Shown piece by piece: positions 20,848 through 32,654 of a stretch of 64,000 nt of DNA. Within the stretch, counting starts at the first letter, position 1. Each line of letters opens with the position of its first letter. The stretch is from Pleurotus djamor (taxonomy: Eukaryota > Basidiomycota > Agaricomycetes > Agaricales > Pleurotaceae). The DNA lies in NCBI GenBank assembly GCA_029747585.1, contig JAPEVF010000085.1:1-64000 (forward strand). Reading direction: 5' to 3'. The position numbers and the translations under genes were made by a program. Under the pieces are notes generated by a model. That model saw nothing but the letters and a program-made list of their open reading frames with translations, ran no database searches and was not told the origin of the DNA.

Positions 20848-23800
20848 CTATGAACGTGAAGTCCTAGACGACGACTTTGCACTCGGGGCCACACTGCTCG
20901 TGGTAGATGCTCGTGTGCTAGCAATGCTTTCCGTGGTGGCTACGCTAGGGGCAGTGCCATCGTTCTGGTTGCTCGCGTTCTTGATGCTCAACAAGATCTC
21001 CTTGCAGTACTTGAGCTTTTCCACCAACTTCGTCATCAGCTTCACCTCCTCCGGCTCCATGCCTTCGACCACGGTCACGGTGCCCGTACCAGACGGTGCA
21101 GGTTGGGTCCGTCCAACACTCTGTATCCGAATGGACGTAGCCATCAAATCCCTCAAAGGCCAATGAGTGAGCTTGTGGTTCTTGTCGACGAGGGAAACGA
21201 GGAGGCCTTGGGAGGAGAGGATGACTTTCGTGTGGTCGTTGAAGTTGAACTACGCGGTGGCCGAGTAAGCATGTGATCATAGCAAAGGATGGATTGGAGT
21301 ACTGACCTGGATGACGTCGTGGCTCAACTGGAAGACCACTACATGCTTCATCCTAAGATACCTCGGTATCCACGCCATACCCTTCGTCTTCTCAACCTCC
21401 ATCCGGGTGTAATCCGCCTCGGTATAGAGGCGATCCATGATATACCGATCGAAATGGTTCAACAGATACAGCTTGGACTTGAGCTCGGGCGGATAGTCGT
21501 CAACGGTATGTGACTTGCGGACATAGACCTTGCCGCCATTACGCGCAGAGAGGAAATCAAAGTGCCTGAAAGGTGTCTTCAGCAAACAATCATCGTAAGC
21601 AATCCAAGAAGGGAATATACTTCTTATCAGGACTTAGAACCATGGTGGTACTGTCATTGAAGTACACGCCCATCGTACCGTCGGTGAGTGCATACCCCAT
21701 ACCATACTTGTTACAGTAATCCACCCAGCTGACGATGAACACGTCCTCCTCATGGAACGGCGCACTAGGGTCTTCACGAGGGTCTCTGAACACTCTATCT
21801 GCCGCCTTTGCGTCAAATGCAACGGTCAAAGTTTTTAGGACAGAATCAAAGGTTGTCATTCGGGGTTCCACCTGTTTGTCGGAAGTAGCAGGCGACGGAA
21901 CAGACGAAGTCGATGCCTTCGACACAGACTGCTTCAGAGCGGAGGACACGCTCATCGTAGACGACCTCAAGGGATCCTGCCTCTTAGTCGTGCCTCGGGA
22001 AGCATGGGTCATAGCTGGAGGGATATTCTCCTGGTCGACAGCGGCTTTAGTAACCAGGCGCACGGGTTTCGCCGCGGCTCTCTGGACTTTGGGTGTGTCC
22101 TGGAGCATGTCATCGTCATCTTCTTCGTCGCTCTCCCGAACGGGAGCCATCTGAGCAACGATCCTAGCCTTCTGACTCTCTACCAGCTTCTTTCTGGCGA
22201 GTTCTTCCTCGTCGTCGACGCCTCGGGCTCGTACATCACGGGCGGCAGCCTGGGATTTCGCGCTCTTGGCCAGAGGAGACTCGCGAGCAGCAGCTTGTAG
22301 TTTCCTAATCAACGGTTCACCACGATGATGCGTAGCATTGTTCGAGACGAGTAAAGGTTGCCTTGCAGAACTGAGTAGAGCAGAGATAGGTGACCCAGGT
22401 TGTACGGCCTTCTGGAATTCCTTCTCCTGTTGTGCGAGGCTTGAGGTGATACTCTTGCCCAGACTTCCCGTTGGCACAGATACGCCGACATGGTTGGGAA
22501 TGTCCTCGACATCCACGATTTCATCGCGAATTTTGGTCGGGAGCTTGATGGAGGTATCGCTATCCAACAAGCAATCCCGTCTCAGACGCAACAAGTTTTG
22601 TTCACTCGCAACCCGGGTAACATGACGGAAGTCTGGCGCAGTGTCGTGGGCAGTGATAGGGATGTATCCTGGGACGAGGCCATTGACGAAGAAAGGATGG
22701 TCAATGATTTCGTGGAGAGATGGGCGGTCATTAGGGTCGGGGGTGAGGATCGCCTGAATTAAAGTGCGAGCATGGGAGGAAATGGGTCTCTCGGCGGGGA
22801 AGTCGTAGTCATTATCGCGGATACGTCTAGCCAACCATTAAATTTAGCAGTTCGGACAACTAGCGTGGAAAAGCTCACTTGTAGATGGTTTTAACCTCCT
22901 TGGTTTGGAACGGTGGTCGACCAATCAAGAGGGTATATAGCATCACACCAACAGACCATGTATCCACTTCGAAGCTGTGACCATTCGCAGTGTCGAACAA
23001 AACTTCGGGTGCAATGTAATTTGGCGTGCCACAAATGGTCTTCTTGCGTTCGCCAGGGTTTTCTATGAGTGCAGCCAATCCAAAGTCGGCTACCTTGATG
23101 TTCATGTTACTATCCAAGAGAATGTTTCCAAGTTTGAGGTCGCGGTGGATGACTTGGTGAGTATGCATATAGTGGCATGCACCGATGATTTGAACGATAT
23201 AATAACGAGCCTCGGGCTCAGTAAATCGGCGTCGTCGCCGTAACATGTCCATGAGAGAGCCTGAGGAGCACAGTTCGAGACTTATGTATACGTTCTCGTC
23301 ATCTTCAAAGCAATCATGAAATTCAACGATATTCGGGTGGGTGAGCGAACGGTGTATCTTGATTTCTGCCCAGAGCTATGGTAACTTGCTGAGCACGACA
23401 TCCTACACAGACATGCACGGTATGCGCACCTTGGTCTTAGCCTTCTTGGACTGTAAAGATGTCTTCGACAAAACTTTACATGCAAGCCTATTGCCATGCA
23501 AGTCCATGATTTCGTAAACTCTGGCGAAGCCACCCTGCAGTCGCCGTAAGCATATACAGGCATTTCAAGGCCTCGAAGACGCACCTCTCCCAGAAATCCA
23601 ACTTTTTGGTACTGATGAGAATTTCGTGCGTCCTTGATAACTCTCGGAGGCGACGGTGGGATGGCTTTAGTCGTTTGCCTCGACAGTGGCGGTGACCCTG
23701 GTTGTTTCTTCTCTGCAGCGTTGGTAGGCGGGGGCGCAGGTACTTTCGGAAGAGCCTTTGCGTTAAAGGCGGCGTGGTTGAAGTTGAGGTGGTTGGGGTT

Positions 23801-23929
23801 GTGGTTGACGGCGTTGGCGAAGGGCGGGCGTCGTGAAGTGGGTTTCGTTGTTGTCGTCGTCGTCGTGTACGTTGTCGAGAGCGGGTTCATGTTGAATCTT
23901 GAGTCGAAGGGATGCGGGTATACGGACAT
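20848..23929 (-). CDS. polo-like kinase (PLK1/Cdc5/Plo1 type)
   Basis: Mitotic Ser/Thr kinase that controls entry into mitosis, spindle poles, exit and cytokinesis. Exons in gene order are 23585..23929, 23430..23534, 22879..23375, 21621..22826, 21307..21565 and 20848..21249, which close in phase to 937 residues. A long Thr/Pro/Asn-rich N-terminus precedes the kinase domain: GGFARVY glycine loop, ACKVL lysine, [16 protein letters not shown] and a T-loop Thr in [14 protein letters not shown]. After a long linker come two polo boxes. The first has [19 protein letters not shown] with the conserved Trp; the second has [11 protein letters not shown] with the phosphopeptide-binding His and Lys. A Ser/Thr-rich tail ends the protein. 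It is longer than yeast Cdc5, mostly in the N-terminus and linker. Confidence 0.96.
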
Positions 23930-24601
23930 TTCGCTGAGCCTGACGCTGCGAAGTGGTTTGGTTCAAGAATGATTCCGTAATCTTGGCTATTGTGGCTGGC
24001 GCGCTGCATCCGCGTGTTTGTCACGTGNGGAATTCCAACANCATCACCTGATCGCGCATAATTTTAGGTTGGCAGGGGCTTCAGGAGTANAGTCACCCAA
24101 CTCTGCAAGTCTTTGCCAGCTCTGCGACGCTTTACGGTAGGCATTCCTTCAGCACGTCGAAGGAGTTTTGATCANGTTTCGAGCAAGCTACTNGTCCCAG
24201 AAAAAGCGAGCACAGAATCTGTGATTGTAACCGCGCGATGATGTGTGTGGCGTTGGGTGCTAATGCCGATGAGAACTTCGATGTAGCGACATGGAGGGTA
24301 TGCTATGTACAGTGAGAGAGCCAGGGAACATTGTTCCTGAATGAGAAAGGTAAAGTGGCGAAAATGAGCATGGTGCGAAGGAAAGACCCGGACACAATGG
24401 GTAAGAAGACGAATGGAAGAGGTTGCGGTTTGTGGAATGGAAGTGGCCATGACAAGTATGACGGGTACTACTACAAATTGGTTACATGATGTCCNGATCA
24501 TCAAAAGAAGCATCCATAGACACCCAGAAAAAATCATATCCCAGGTAAGCCAGGTAGGATCGACATGAAAAGAAGAAAAAAAAGAACGTCAATGGGAGAT
24601 C
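23930..24601. other. intergenic, several N bases
   Basis: Upstream of the kinase and downstream of the RING gene. No coding sequence supported. N bases occur at several positions between 24029 and 24495. Confidence 0.4.
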
Positions 24602-27220
24602 CTATCTCAACGGTGCTCGGCATAACGGACACGAGCTATTGCCCTGTCCAACCCATCGACCAATGCATCGAGCATGAAAGACGTGCTTGCAAGTCGACAC
24701 CATCTCCGCCTCTTCCTTCTCTTTGAATTGAGACATACAAATGGCGCAACGTTCAACACCAACGCCTAGTAACGAAAGCTTCAATTTACGCCGGCCATCA
24801 CGAGTGACACGCCTGCGTTCCACTTCAATGCGACCTTGAAGCATCATATCACAGGGACTGGAGCTGGAGAGGGCTACGGGCCCACTCTCTGCGATGGCAG
24901 GACCAAGGAATTCCGAGACGAGGAGGAGCGCCTGTAAGGACATGTGGGTGAGCTATAGTTGCTTCAGGGTTGTTCTGCGATGCGAGATATCCTACGTCGT
25001 AGTCCGAACCATCCCGGGAATCACGACTGACACGGTCAACCAGGATNTCCAAGTCCGTGTACTCCGCGTGCAGAGCCTGACCGACTCTCCTCTGGGGAGC
25101 NGCATCCAGCTGCACAGGTGNNATNGTTTCNTGTAAAGGCGAAGGTCTAGGAGCCTGGGNAGACACTGGTGACAGAGGTGGGCTTGGAGACGGTGGGAGA
25201 GGAGGGAAAGCTGCTAGGCGAATAGTCGAACCTGAGCTATGAGACTCGACCGGCGAATTGGGAATCGATGGTATGGGTGANTTGTTGTGAGACTCCACAG
25301 ACTTGACGGGCTCGCCGTCAAGGTCAATCAAGAGTCCTTCAGGGATCGTCTTGTCGATGTGAATGAGGCTTGGCTCAGAGGACAGCGGCACACCGAATGG
25401 TTCGAAGGCAGAATCGACGACGTGAGGAGTCGTCCGAGCGCCAGGAGGTCGAGGCAGTGGGCGNCCAGGATAGTGATGCCGCATCGAAGACATGAGGTCA
25501 AGGGAACTCGCTTCCAATGACGGATTCGTGTAGTCAGTCAAGGGAAAGACAACACTCTGATGATCCTGTAAATCAGGGCCAGGTTTTAGATGAGCTGAAG
25601 GCACAGCTTCCACCTTGATCGATGGGCTAGGTGATGGTTNGCGAGAAGGGCGATGAAGTTCCTCCGACAGGTTTCCTCCCGTCGAGATCTCGGCCACGTG
25701 TGCGAAATAGGAGGACTCCACCTTAGGAGTGTCCGGGAGTGGGGTGGCCAGAGCCCGTTGATATTCTAGCTCGGCCTTCCCCTGGTTTGTGCCTGAGCAA
25801 ACATCTGTTGGCTTGGGTGTAGATGGAGGAGAGGGGTACTTCCGAGTTCGCACTGTTGTTACGATCGGCCCTTGAGGAGGTTCGATGAGAATGGGTGGAG
25901 GAGGTGGCGGTGGGGGAGCAGCTTGGGTAGGTCGGGGGCGAGAGAAGTTCATGTACATATCCCTCACTTTTTCATCCCGAGAGTACGTGGAACGAGTTGG
26001 AGCTTGGGACTGAAGGTGGCTTGGCGCCGGAGAAGCAGGCCTAACGGAAGACACAGGCGTGTTCGCTAACGGACNAACCATCACGGGTTGCTTGGTGGCN
26101 TTAGGCAGCTCTGGGGTGGCAGTCTGTGGGGAGGACATCGCCGAGTCGGATGCTTGTGGCTTTTTGGTTNGCGCTGAATCCTTCTTAGAAGACGGGAACA
26201 CGACCTCCCTCCCACGAGCGTCGACCGATCCTTCTACCTCCGACGGAACCTCCTCCCAATCATCAGCAGAAGGCCCATCCAAGTCTAAATCCTTCGCCCG
26301 CCCCTTGCCCTTGAAAGAAAAAAGGCGACGATGCTTAGGTGGATTTCCATCGCTAGAAGCAAATCGACCCAAAGACAGAGTCGACAACGAAGTGGTACTG
26401 CGAAAGGCAGAGAAAGTAGACCGGGACTCGTTGTACGGTGATTCGGGGATGGGGTGAGCGGAATGGGGAACGTCGTTGAGAACACGCGATTTGAAAGGGA
26501 ACAATGTCCTCAGTGGTGAGAGGGGGCGGTTTCTTCGATGTAGCAAACCTGAAGGATTTTGCTGGAAGTCTTGGCCGTATGGGTGTCGTAAAACAGCAGC
26601 CTGTGTTGGCGTCAATGGTTCGTTGACGTCTTCCATGGAGATGTTCTCGAGTGATAAGGAACCTCCACTATCGGAATCCGGGGACCCTGGGTGAGGGGAT
26701 TCAGCCCTAACCAACGACGCGGCTGCACCGTGGGTCGCGGCTTCACTTGACGATGTAACTAAGATGCTCAGAGACTGGGCAAGGGGAGTGGCGTTGATCG
26801 TCGTAGCAAGTGTAACGGTACTCGGACAACCCGACAATGGGGGTGTGCCGATAGCCTCTTCGTATCCGGGAGGAGGTTCTATTTACCCATGAATGAAACA
26901 AATGAACGGGGACATATTTCAAAAAGACGCGCACCTGTACTCCTCCAAGCTTCTTCGCCCAAAAGTCTACCGTTGGATTGGCCAGTCCTACGACGGCCAG
27001 TCTGGCGAGGTTTTGGAGGCCCAACATTAAATCTGATCTCGTCGTCACGCCTAGGACTCCTTTCATGTCGACCAGCACGATTCCTAGGCTGCGCAACCTT
27101 TGAATCGCTGGAACGACCAGGGTAATCAGCGGTCGACGACGATGGCTGGTCATGATTGTGCGCCGCATGAGTAGGATAGGGCACTACGTGGGCTGAGTCC
27201 GCAAGCCGTTGCGGGGACAT
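24602..27220 (-). CDS. RING-H2 finger protein with an N-terminal PPxY motif
   Basis: Probable E3 ubiquitin ligase. Exons in gene order are 26935..27220, 24996..26878 and 24602..24931, in phase, 832 residues. Residues around 96 carry EPPPGYEEAIG, a PY motif of the type bound by WW domains of Nedd4/Rsp5 ligases. The long middle is low-complexity (Ser/Pro-rich, with an APPPPPPPP run) and probably disordered. The C-terminus is a C3H2C3 RING: CAIC, 13 residues, C-x-H-x2-H, C-x10-CPLC. Several N bases fall in exon 2, so some residues are unknown, but the frame holds. Targets are unknown; the PY motif suggests work with an Rsp5-like ligase (inference). Confidence 0.82.
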
Positions 27221-30053
27221 TGTAGTGAGACGAGTAGGTAAATGTCAGACATGCATAGGGCACGCTCTGACGGCGTTTTGAAGGCGGAGTCAAGAGCGTG
27301 GTCTTTGCACTTGTTTGGATGACTGCTATACAAAGGAAGTTAGCAAAACAACCGGGAAGTAAATGAATATGGACAGCACCCTGATAACGAAACCCCCGGT
27401 ATGCAGCGTTGTGGAAAAAGACTCCCATGAGGCGGGTTTCCTCGGAGTCGAAGCCGAAATAGCATTACATTCATGAAAATGCGCAACCTAAGGAATCAGG
27501 TGCGTGGCACTGAACCTGGCTAGACTGCTGCATTATCAACAAGGATCAGCAAACGTCGGAGAAACTGAACGTCATACTTGAGATGGTATGTGAGGATATG
27601 TCGATATGTCGAACAGGTCTTGCTTCAGCCAATACGATTAGCTTCAGAGCCATGGATAAGGCGAGCGAAGAAAACGGATGCGTCACGAAAAGGAGGGGGG
27701 GGTTTCGTCGCAGTAATCGCAGATTGGGCGATAGAACACCATGCAGTAGAACATGTAGCTGTTTAACGCCGTCCCACACGTCTTCGGAACCTAAACTAGC
27801 CCCAGAATAGCCCTCTTCAAGTTGTGCGAAAGGAAGACTGCACAGTGCGATGGGATCTGCAATGCTGTTGGGTAGTGTGCGTGAGCTTGTCTTTGAAACA
27901 GCGTAAGCTAAAGCTTAGTGTCGAGTTGCAGGAAAAAGTGACTGACCCATACCCTGCAGCTTCATTTGACGCTCGAGCGACGTTTGATCACTGCTCGGAA
28001 CATCTCGTGCTGGCGTGAGTCGCCTTATCCGGAGCTTGAATGCCGATAATAGCCCTGCGAAGCAGCTTTCTCTCACCTTGGCTGTACTAGGTGCGATCCA
28101 GGAGCTGCTTGACGTCAAGCACTTCCCGGTGATGCACCGGATCTGTTCGGCGCCTGGCATAGAAAAGCCGCGATAGGAGGGCAGCTTTTAGGGGCTTCCA
28201 GAAAGCCCACGAGCGCCCAGCACAATAACCATCGAGGAGGGCCATATCAATATGGCAGTACCTGACACTGGATTGTAAAAGATGCATATGATATACAAAA
28301 TCAAATTGAGAAGATTTTGGACGGTAGGGCACCTCGCCTCCCAACCTGCGGTTGATCGGGCTCGGTGCCTAACGCCCATTCCATGGTTTAGAGTCTCAAA
28401 ACGTTGTAAGAGGTAAGGCAGGGCATTGTTCACGCGCGGTGATGCATTGAGAAGTGAGTTCCGATTTCCAAGTTCAAAGTGATGACTTGTACCATGCGCC
28501 TATTCCAAGGTTCAATTTTGGTTTTGACAGTTCCAGTAACATCGCACCTATGAATGATCGGTACGTCCTCATCATCCAAGCATCATTAACCAATGTAGTG
28601 ACGCGCTGGAAGCATTTCTCCAGCCTGTTTGACGCAAAGCCTTCCCCATCGCGTTGAAACCACCAAGGTCATGGATCCGCAGGGTTTACTGCACCCAAAT
28701 CGAGGGCATATGTACATATGGTGAGTCGATTTATTATATCTAATCTACGAAATACTCACGAAATCCAGATCTTCATCTTCATTTTTCGTTCTCCCCACAG
28801 AATCCTTCGTGTCTCTACGAAAGCTCAACGGAACCGCTTCCAGTGAACTGTACACGGCACATAATGTCCCTTTGATTCTGTGCCTGAGGTAGCGCTGAGT
28901 ATCCGNTTTTTTTAGCTCAAATCTTCTAACTTACCGACACAAACCTTGCGCCGCCGCCAAAATCAAGAATCGCGCGAATTCCTGAATAACTTCAAAACGC
29001 CACATGCTAGCAAAATCAAGCTATGACGTACGCGTAAGCCTGGCCGAATTTAGGAGAGGGTAGGACAAGGGTAGGATGAGTTTTTGTAGGCTGGAACCAA
29101 CATCTATGTCGAGAGGCTTCCTGTCTGAAATGACTGGGAATGCCAGACAAGCGTTGGAAATGGTCATCGGAGCTATACGAAGCACATATGAGTTGATTCG
29201 ATGCTGTTACCGAGTCTGCTACGCACGAATCTTCATTTTCCTTATACCCCTCACTGTAGAGATGTGTAATATGTCCATCTTGACATGAGTTTGCGTGAGG
29301 GTGTAGTGGTTCGGTACTTAGTCATGACTGACCCCGCCCCCCCGCCCCCCGGCAGCCGTCACCCTCAAAAAATCACTTGAGAACCAGTCGGGCACACGAG
29401 ATATGGACGGACGAAGGTATATTATGGGCATAGATAACACAACTGAGCACTTATCGAAGTCATACGAGCTGACCCTTGCCCGCTTTGCCATCCCTCTCAG
29501 CCCTCTGTCCCAGGACATCTTGGCCCGTATCTCTCACTTGAAGCTCCCTTGTTTAGAAGCGATATACCATTGGCCATACATGCACAGGGTATCCTTGACC
29601 GAGTTCGCGAAAGATTAGTGGGTTCGTGGGTGGGTGGGCGGCCTTTCCAAGCGGAATCTTAACAATTTTGCTTTCTTCGTTGGTAACAGCGCCGCAAGGT
29701 TCGAATATACTTGATGAGGCATTACTTGGGCATTACTGGTCACCGGTCAACGCCCAGAGGTGTGTTGACGAAGATTCGGGGTAGATTCAAGGGAAAGGTG
29801 TGGCTTGAATATGGGAAAGAGACAGCAGATCGGGCGAGGTGGGGCCCATTGTAGACGAAGATGGAGGGACGAAAGTACGTAGCGGAGTCGATATGAGCGA
29901 CGGTCGGAGACTGAGTCGGGGTCAAACTCGAGGGGATCACATGAATCAATGATGACGCTATCCACATGATATTCACATGACTCGATAAAGGGGCTCTTAT
30001 AAGACCTTCACTGGTAATACCAGTATCAGGAATCTCCCTTTCAACCAGCCACC
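27221..30053. other. gene-poor region of about 2.8 kb
   Basis: Only short frames with no domains on either strand. It contains a CCATATCAATATGG motif near 28234 and a C/G-rich run near 29332-29352. It may hold promoters or decayed DNA; nothing else was recognised. Confidence 0.35.
28234..28247. promoter_or_regulatory. near-palindromic CCATATCAATATGG motif
   Basis: Similar to a motif and its flanks upstream of the P450 gene (about 35228-35241). Around both, some 40 bases are alike: GGGCCATAT(A/C)AATATGGCA, ACCTGA, GGA(C/T)TG. No gene start is recognised beside this copy. Confidence 0.35.
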
Positions 30054-32000
30054 ATGGTCGATAAACTACCCACAACCAAGGTGCTCAGTCGCATCCTAGC
30101 ACGAGCAAAACCGGCTTTTGAACCTCTTTGGAATCTCAGCGGAGAGCTTAGCTTGTACTCGCTTTGGAATTCCACCCGATATCGTTCGCCTCCTTGCGCT
30201 CACTCTCTACCGCCCGAAATTTACGACTACATCTTCTCGTGGTGCTCCGACAGGAAGGATCTTCGCAACGTCTGCCTAGCTTGCAGAAATTTCCGTGATA
30301 TCGCACAACCATTGCTATTTCGACACCTATTTATCCGGCCTTATCATTGGAAAAGGCTCTCTTACCCCATTGTAACATACAAAAGGGACCTACGTGCAAC
30401 CTATTCACTCCTTAAAAATCAACCCAAAGTCGCACAGCGCTGTGTCTCTGTTACCCTCCATGCTTTGCATCCCGAAGGGTCGTCCTGGCTCGATTTTGAG
30501 GCTTTGGCGATGCTGGTAAATGTCAAGAAGCTGTCGATGCTTGGGCCGCTCTTCATTACCAAGGCGGGTAGTCCTGAGTTGCACCGGAAATTCGAAGACG
30601 TAATCACACATCGCTGGCTTGACCTGGAGTCTATCGTTTTTGACTTGAGACCGCCGTGCAGTGANCCCCCCTACATATCAAGGGTTGGCTGTCCCGCAAT
30701 TCTCCATCCCAAACATCCGGCTAGCTTTGTCTCAGGGCGGTTGGGATAATGGTGGGTTTCATTTTCTCCGCATCTGCGCGACAATTTCCTCATGCAGCAA
30801 ACATAGGCATAGGATTTCGGCGGTTTATACCAACTCTTCGAGCATCCTCTGATAATGTCCACTCTGTTCTTCTGTCGTTCCTTTGGGATTGGCCTTCCAC
30901 ACTTATCGGCACCGTTTACGCCCTCCGTCTCCCAAATCTACAAGTTCTTTACCTCGGAAACGGCTTCGACCGGCTTGGCGGCGCTCAGCTGACATCGTTT
31001 CTCGTTGCCCATCCTAAACTATATGAGCTCTCCCTCGTTCATAGGGTGACCAATTCTTCTATAACATGCCTCTCAGAAAAGCAACTCAGCGCGAAGTCAC
31101 TTCCAAGGCTACGGGTGCTACAGGCCAGTATGATTGACGTCGCCCTTCTGGTCCAACTCCAACTCGAATCTCTGGCAACCTCCCTGGAAGATTTATCTAT
31201 TGATAATGAGGGCTACGTGGGTCCGATCTGCAGCAACTACCTCAGCAAAGCTCTCCTGGCTGGATTTCCGGGATTTCTCCGCCTGAGCACTTTGCGTTTG
31301 CGTGCCTCAGTGTGGTTCTCTTCGGACCTTAAGCGACTCGCGACGGCTGCACAACCTCTTATCCCTTCTCTCAAACTGCTTGGCCAGTTCTGTCCATCGG
31401 TGGCGTACCTTGAAATGTCGACGAATTTTCACGGATGCGAAGTAAGTTGTCCCGGGCCCTTTTACAATTAGAATTGCACTTTTTACTGATTCATCCTTCT
31501 CTATTAAAGGGCTTCTGGTCTATCTTCACTGGATATTCCCAATTAACTCGGTTGACTTTGTCAAGCTTCCGCCCATCCTCCAGCTTCACAGGGTCGGTCC
31601 TGCTTCTCTTTCAGACTTCTCAAAGTCTACTTGAAGTGAGGAGTGGCAGCACATCGTTCAGGATCAAACGCAGCTTCGGAGGGATTATCCAGTTCACTAT
31701 CTGTGGTTGGCCTCCCTTCCATTGATTCGTAAATTTATTCTAATACTCTCGCTCATGTTTCAGAGAACCCGGGACAATATACCTACCTCGACATCCCGCG
31801 ACATATTCCGGCTAGAATCTGTTACGAAGAGTCTTCCTAAGGTACAATACGTGATAGACAGAGCGCGAGGCTGTTCTCCTCACCTGTGTGCCTCATATCA
31901 CCTGCAATGCCACGAGGCCTGGATACCTCAGTGGTTCCGGCGTTTCAATAAGGTATCAGACCAGTACTGGTCGATCAGTGGAATATTCAAGATCAGATGA
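30054..32000 (+). CDS. F-box protein gene, frame interrupted
   Basis: The first part (30054..30749) has an F-box (LPPEIYDYIFSWCSDRKDLR, then VCLACRNFRDIAQPLLFRHL). The second part (about 30800..31440) is Leu-rich: FIPTLRASSDN, LPNLQVLYLGNGFD, FLVAHPKLYELSLVH, SLPRLRVLQASM. A donor GTAAGT at 31441 and an acceptor near 31510 lead to a further piece (GFWSIFTGYSQLTRLTL). An N at 30664 and a frame change near 30740-30800 leave the join uncertain: it may be a sequencing gap, an intron or true decay. The same family appears as relics at 16569-16935 and 32010-32400. Confidence 0.6.
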
Positions 32001-32009
32001 AAATACCAA

Positions 32010-32400
32010 CACAGTTTTAGGACTTCGGCGATTTATTCCAACTCTTGTGAGCATCCTATGATACTCTTCACCCTATTTCCTGCCCTTTCTCTTGGATTCG
32101 CATCTACTCCCTTCGTCCCCAAATATCCAAGTTCTCTACTTCGGAGACGGCCTCAACAGACTCGGAAGCGCCCCTTTGTCATCGCTTGAAGCCTCTCGTT
32201 GCCCATCCTAAACTATATGAGCTCTCTCGTTCGCAGGGATATCTAGAATCCCTATATGCCTGCCCTATGTGAGAATCAACTAGGTCACTTTCGAAGCTGA
32301 GGGGGCTACAGGCTAGCATGATCGATGTCGCCCTCCTGTCCGACTACGAGCCGAATCTCTGACATCTTCACTGGAATCCCGCGATGCAAGACAGCTACAA
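32010..32400 (+). pseudogene. degenerate tandem copy of the F-box gene
   Basis: Bases 32015..32260 align with about 30815..31050 of the gene just upstream. Shared blocks include TTCGGCG(A/G)TTTAT(T/A)CCAACTCTT and GTTGCCCATCCTAAACTATA, with small deletions that destroy the frame. A weaker match continues to about 32400 (GGGCTACAGGC(C/T)AG). Confidence 0.7.
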
Positions 32401-32654
32401 GGTATCAAAACGAGTTATCGTTATTTACCGATGTACTCTACATACTACGCGATAGATAGAGGCTGTACACCCCGGGGGCCTTGAGAAACGCCCATCATGG
32501 GCTGAATGTCAATGGTAAGACCTACCCTTTCAAACGGCAGTAAATGTACGCGCATGGTCTGGGCAAGGGAGTACAATACAAGAGCTGACTGCTAAGCAGA
32601 CAGGGTATAAAGATATGAACTAAACACACATACATACATGTATAGAGAGTAGAA

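Noticed and set aside
29330..29352. C/G-rich run as a possible G-quadruplex
   Set aside because: Runs are interrupted, and the region has no gene nearby to give it context.
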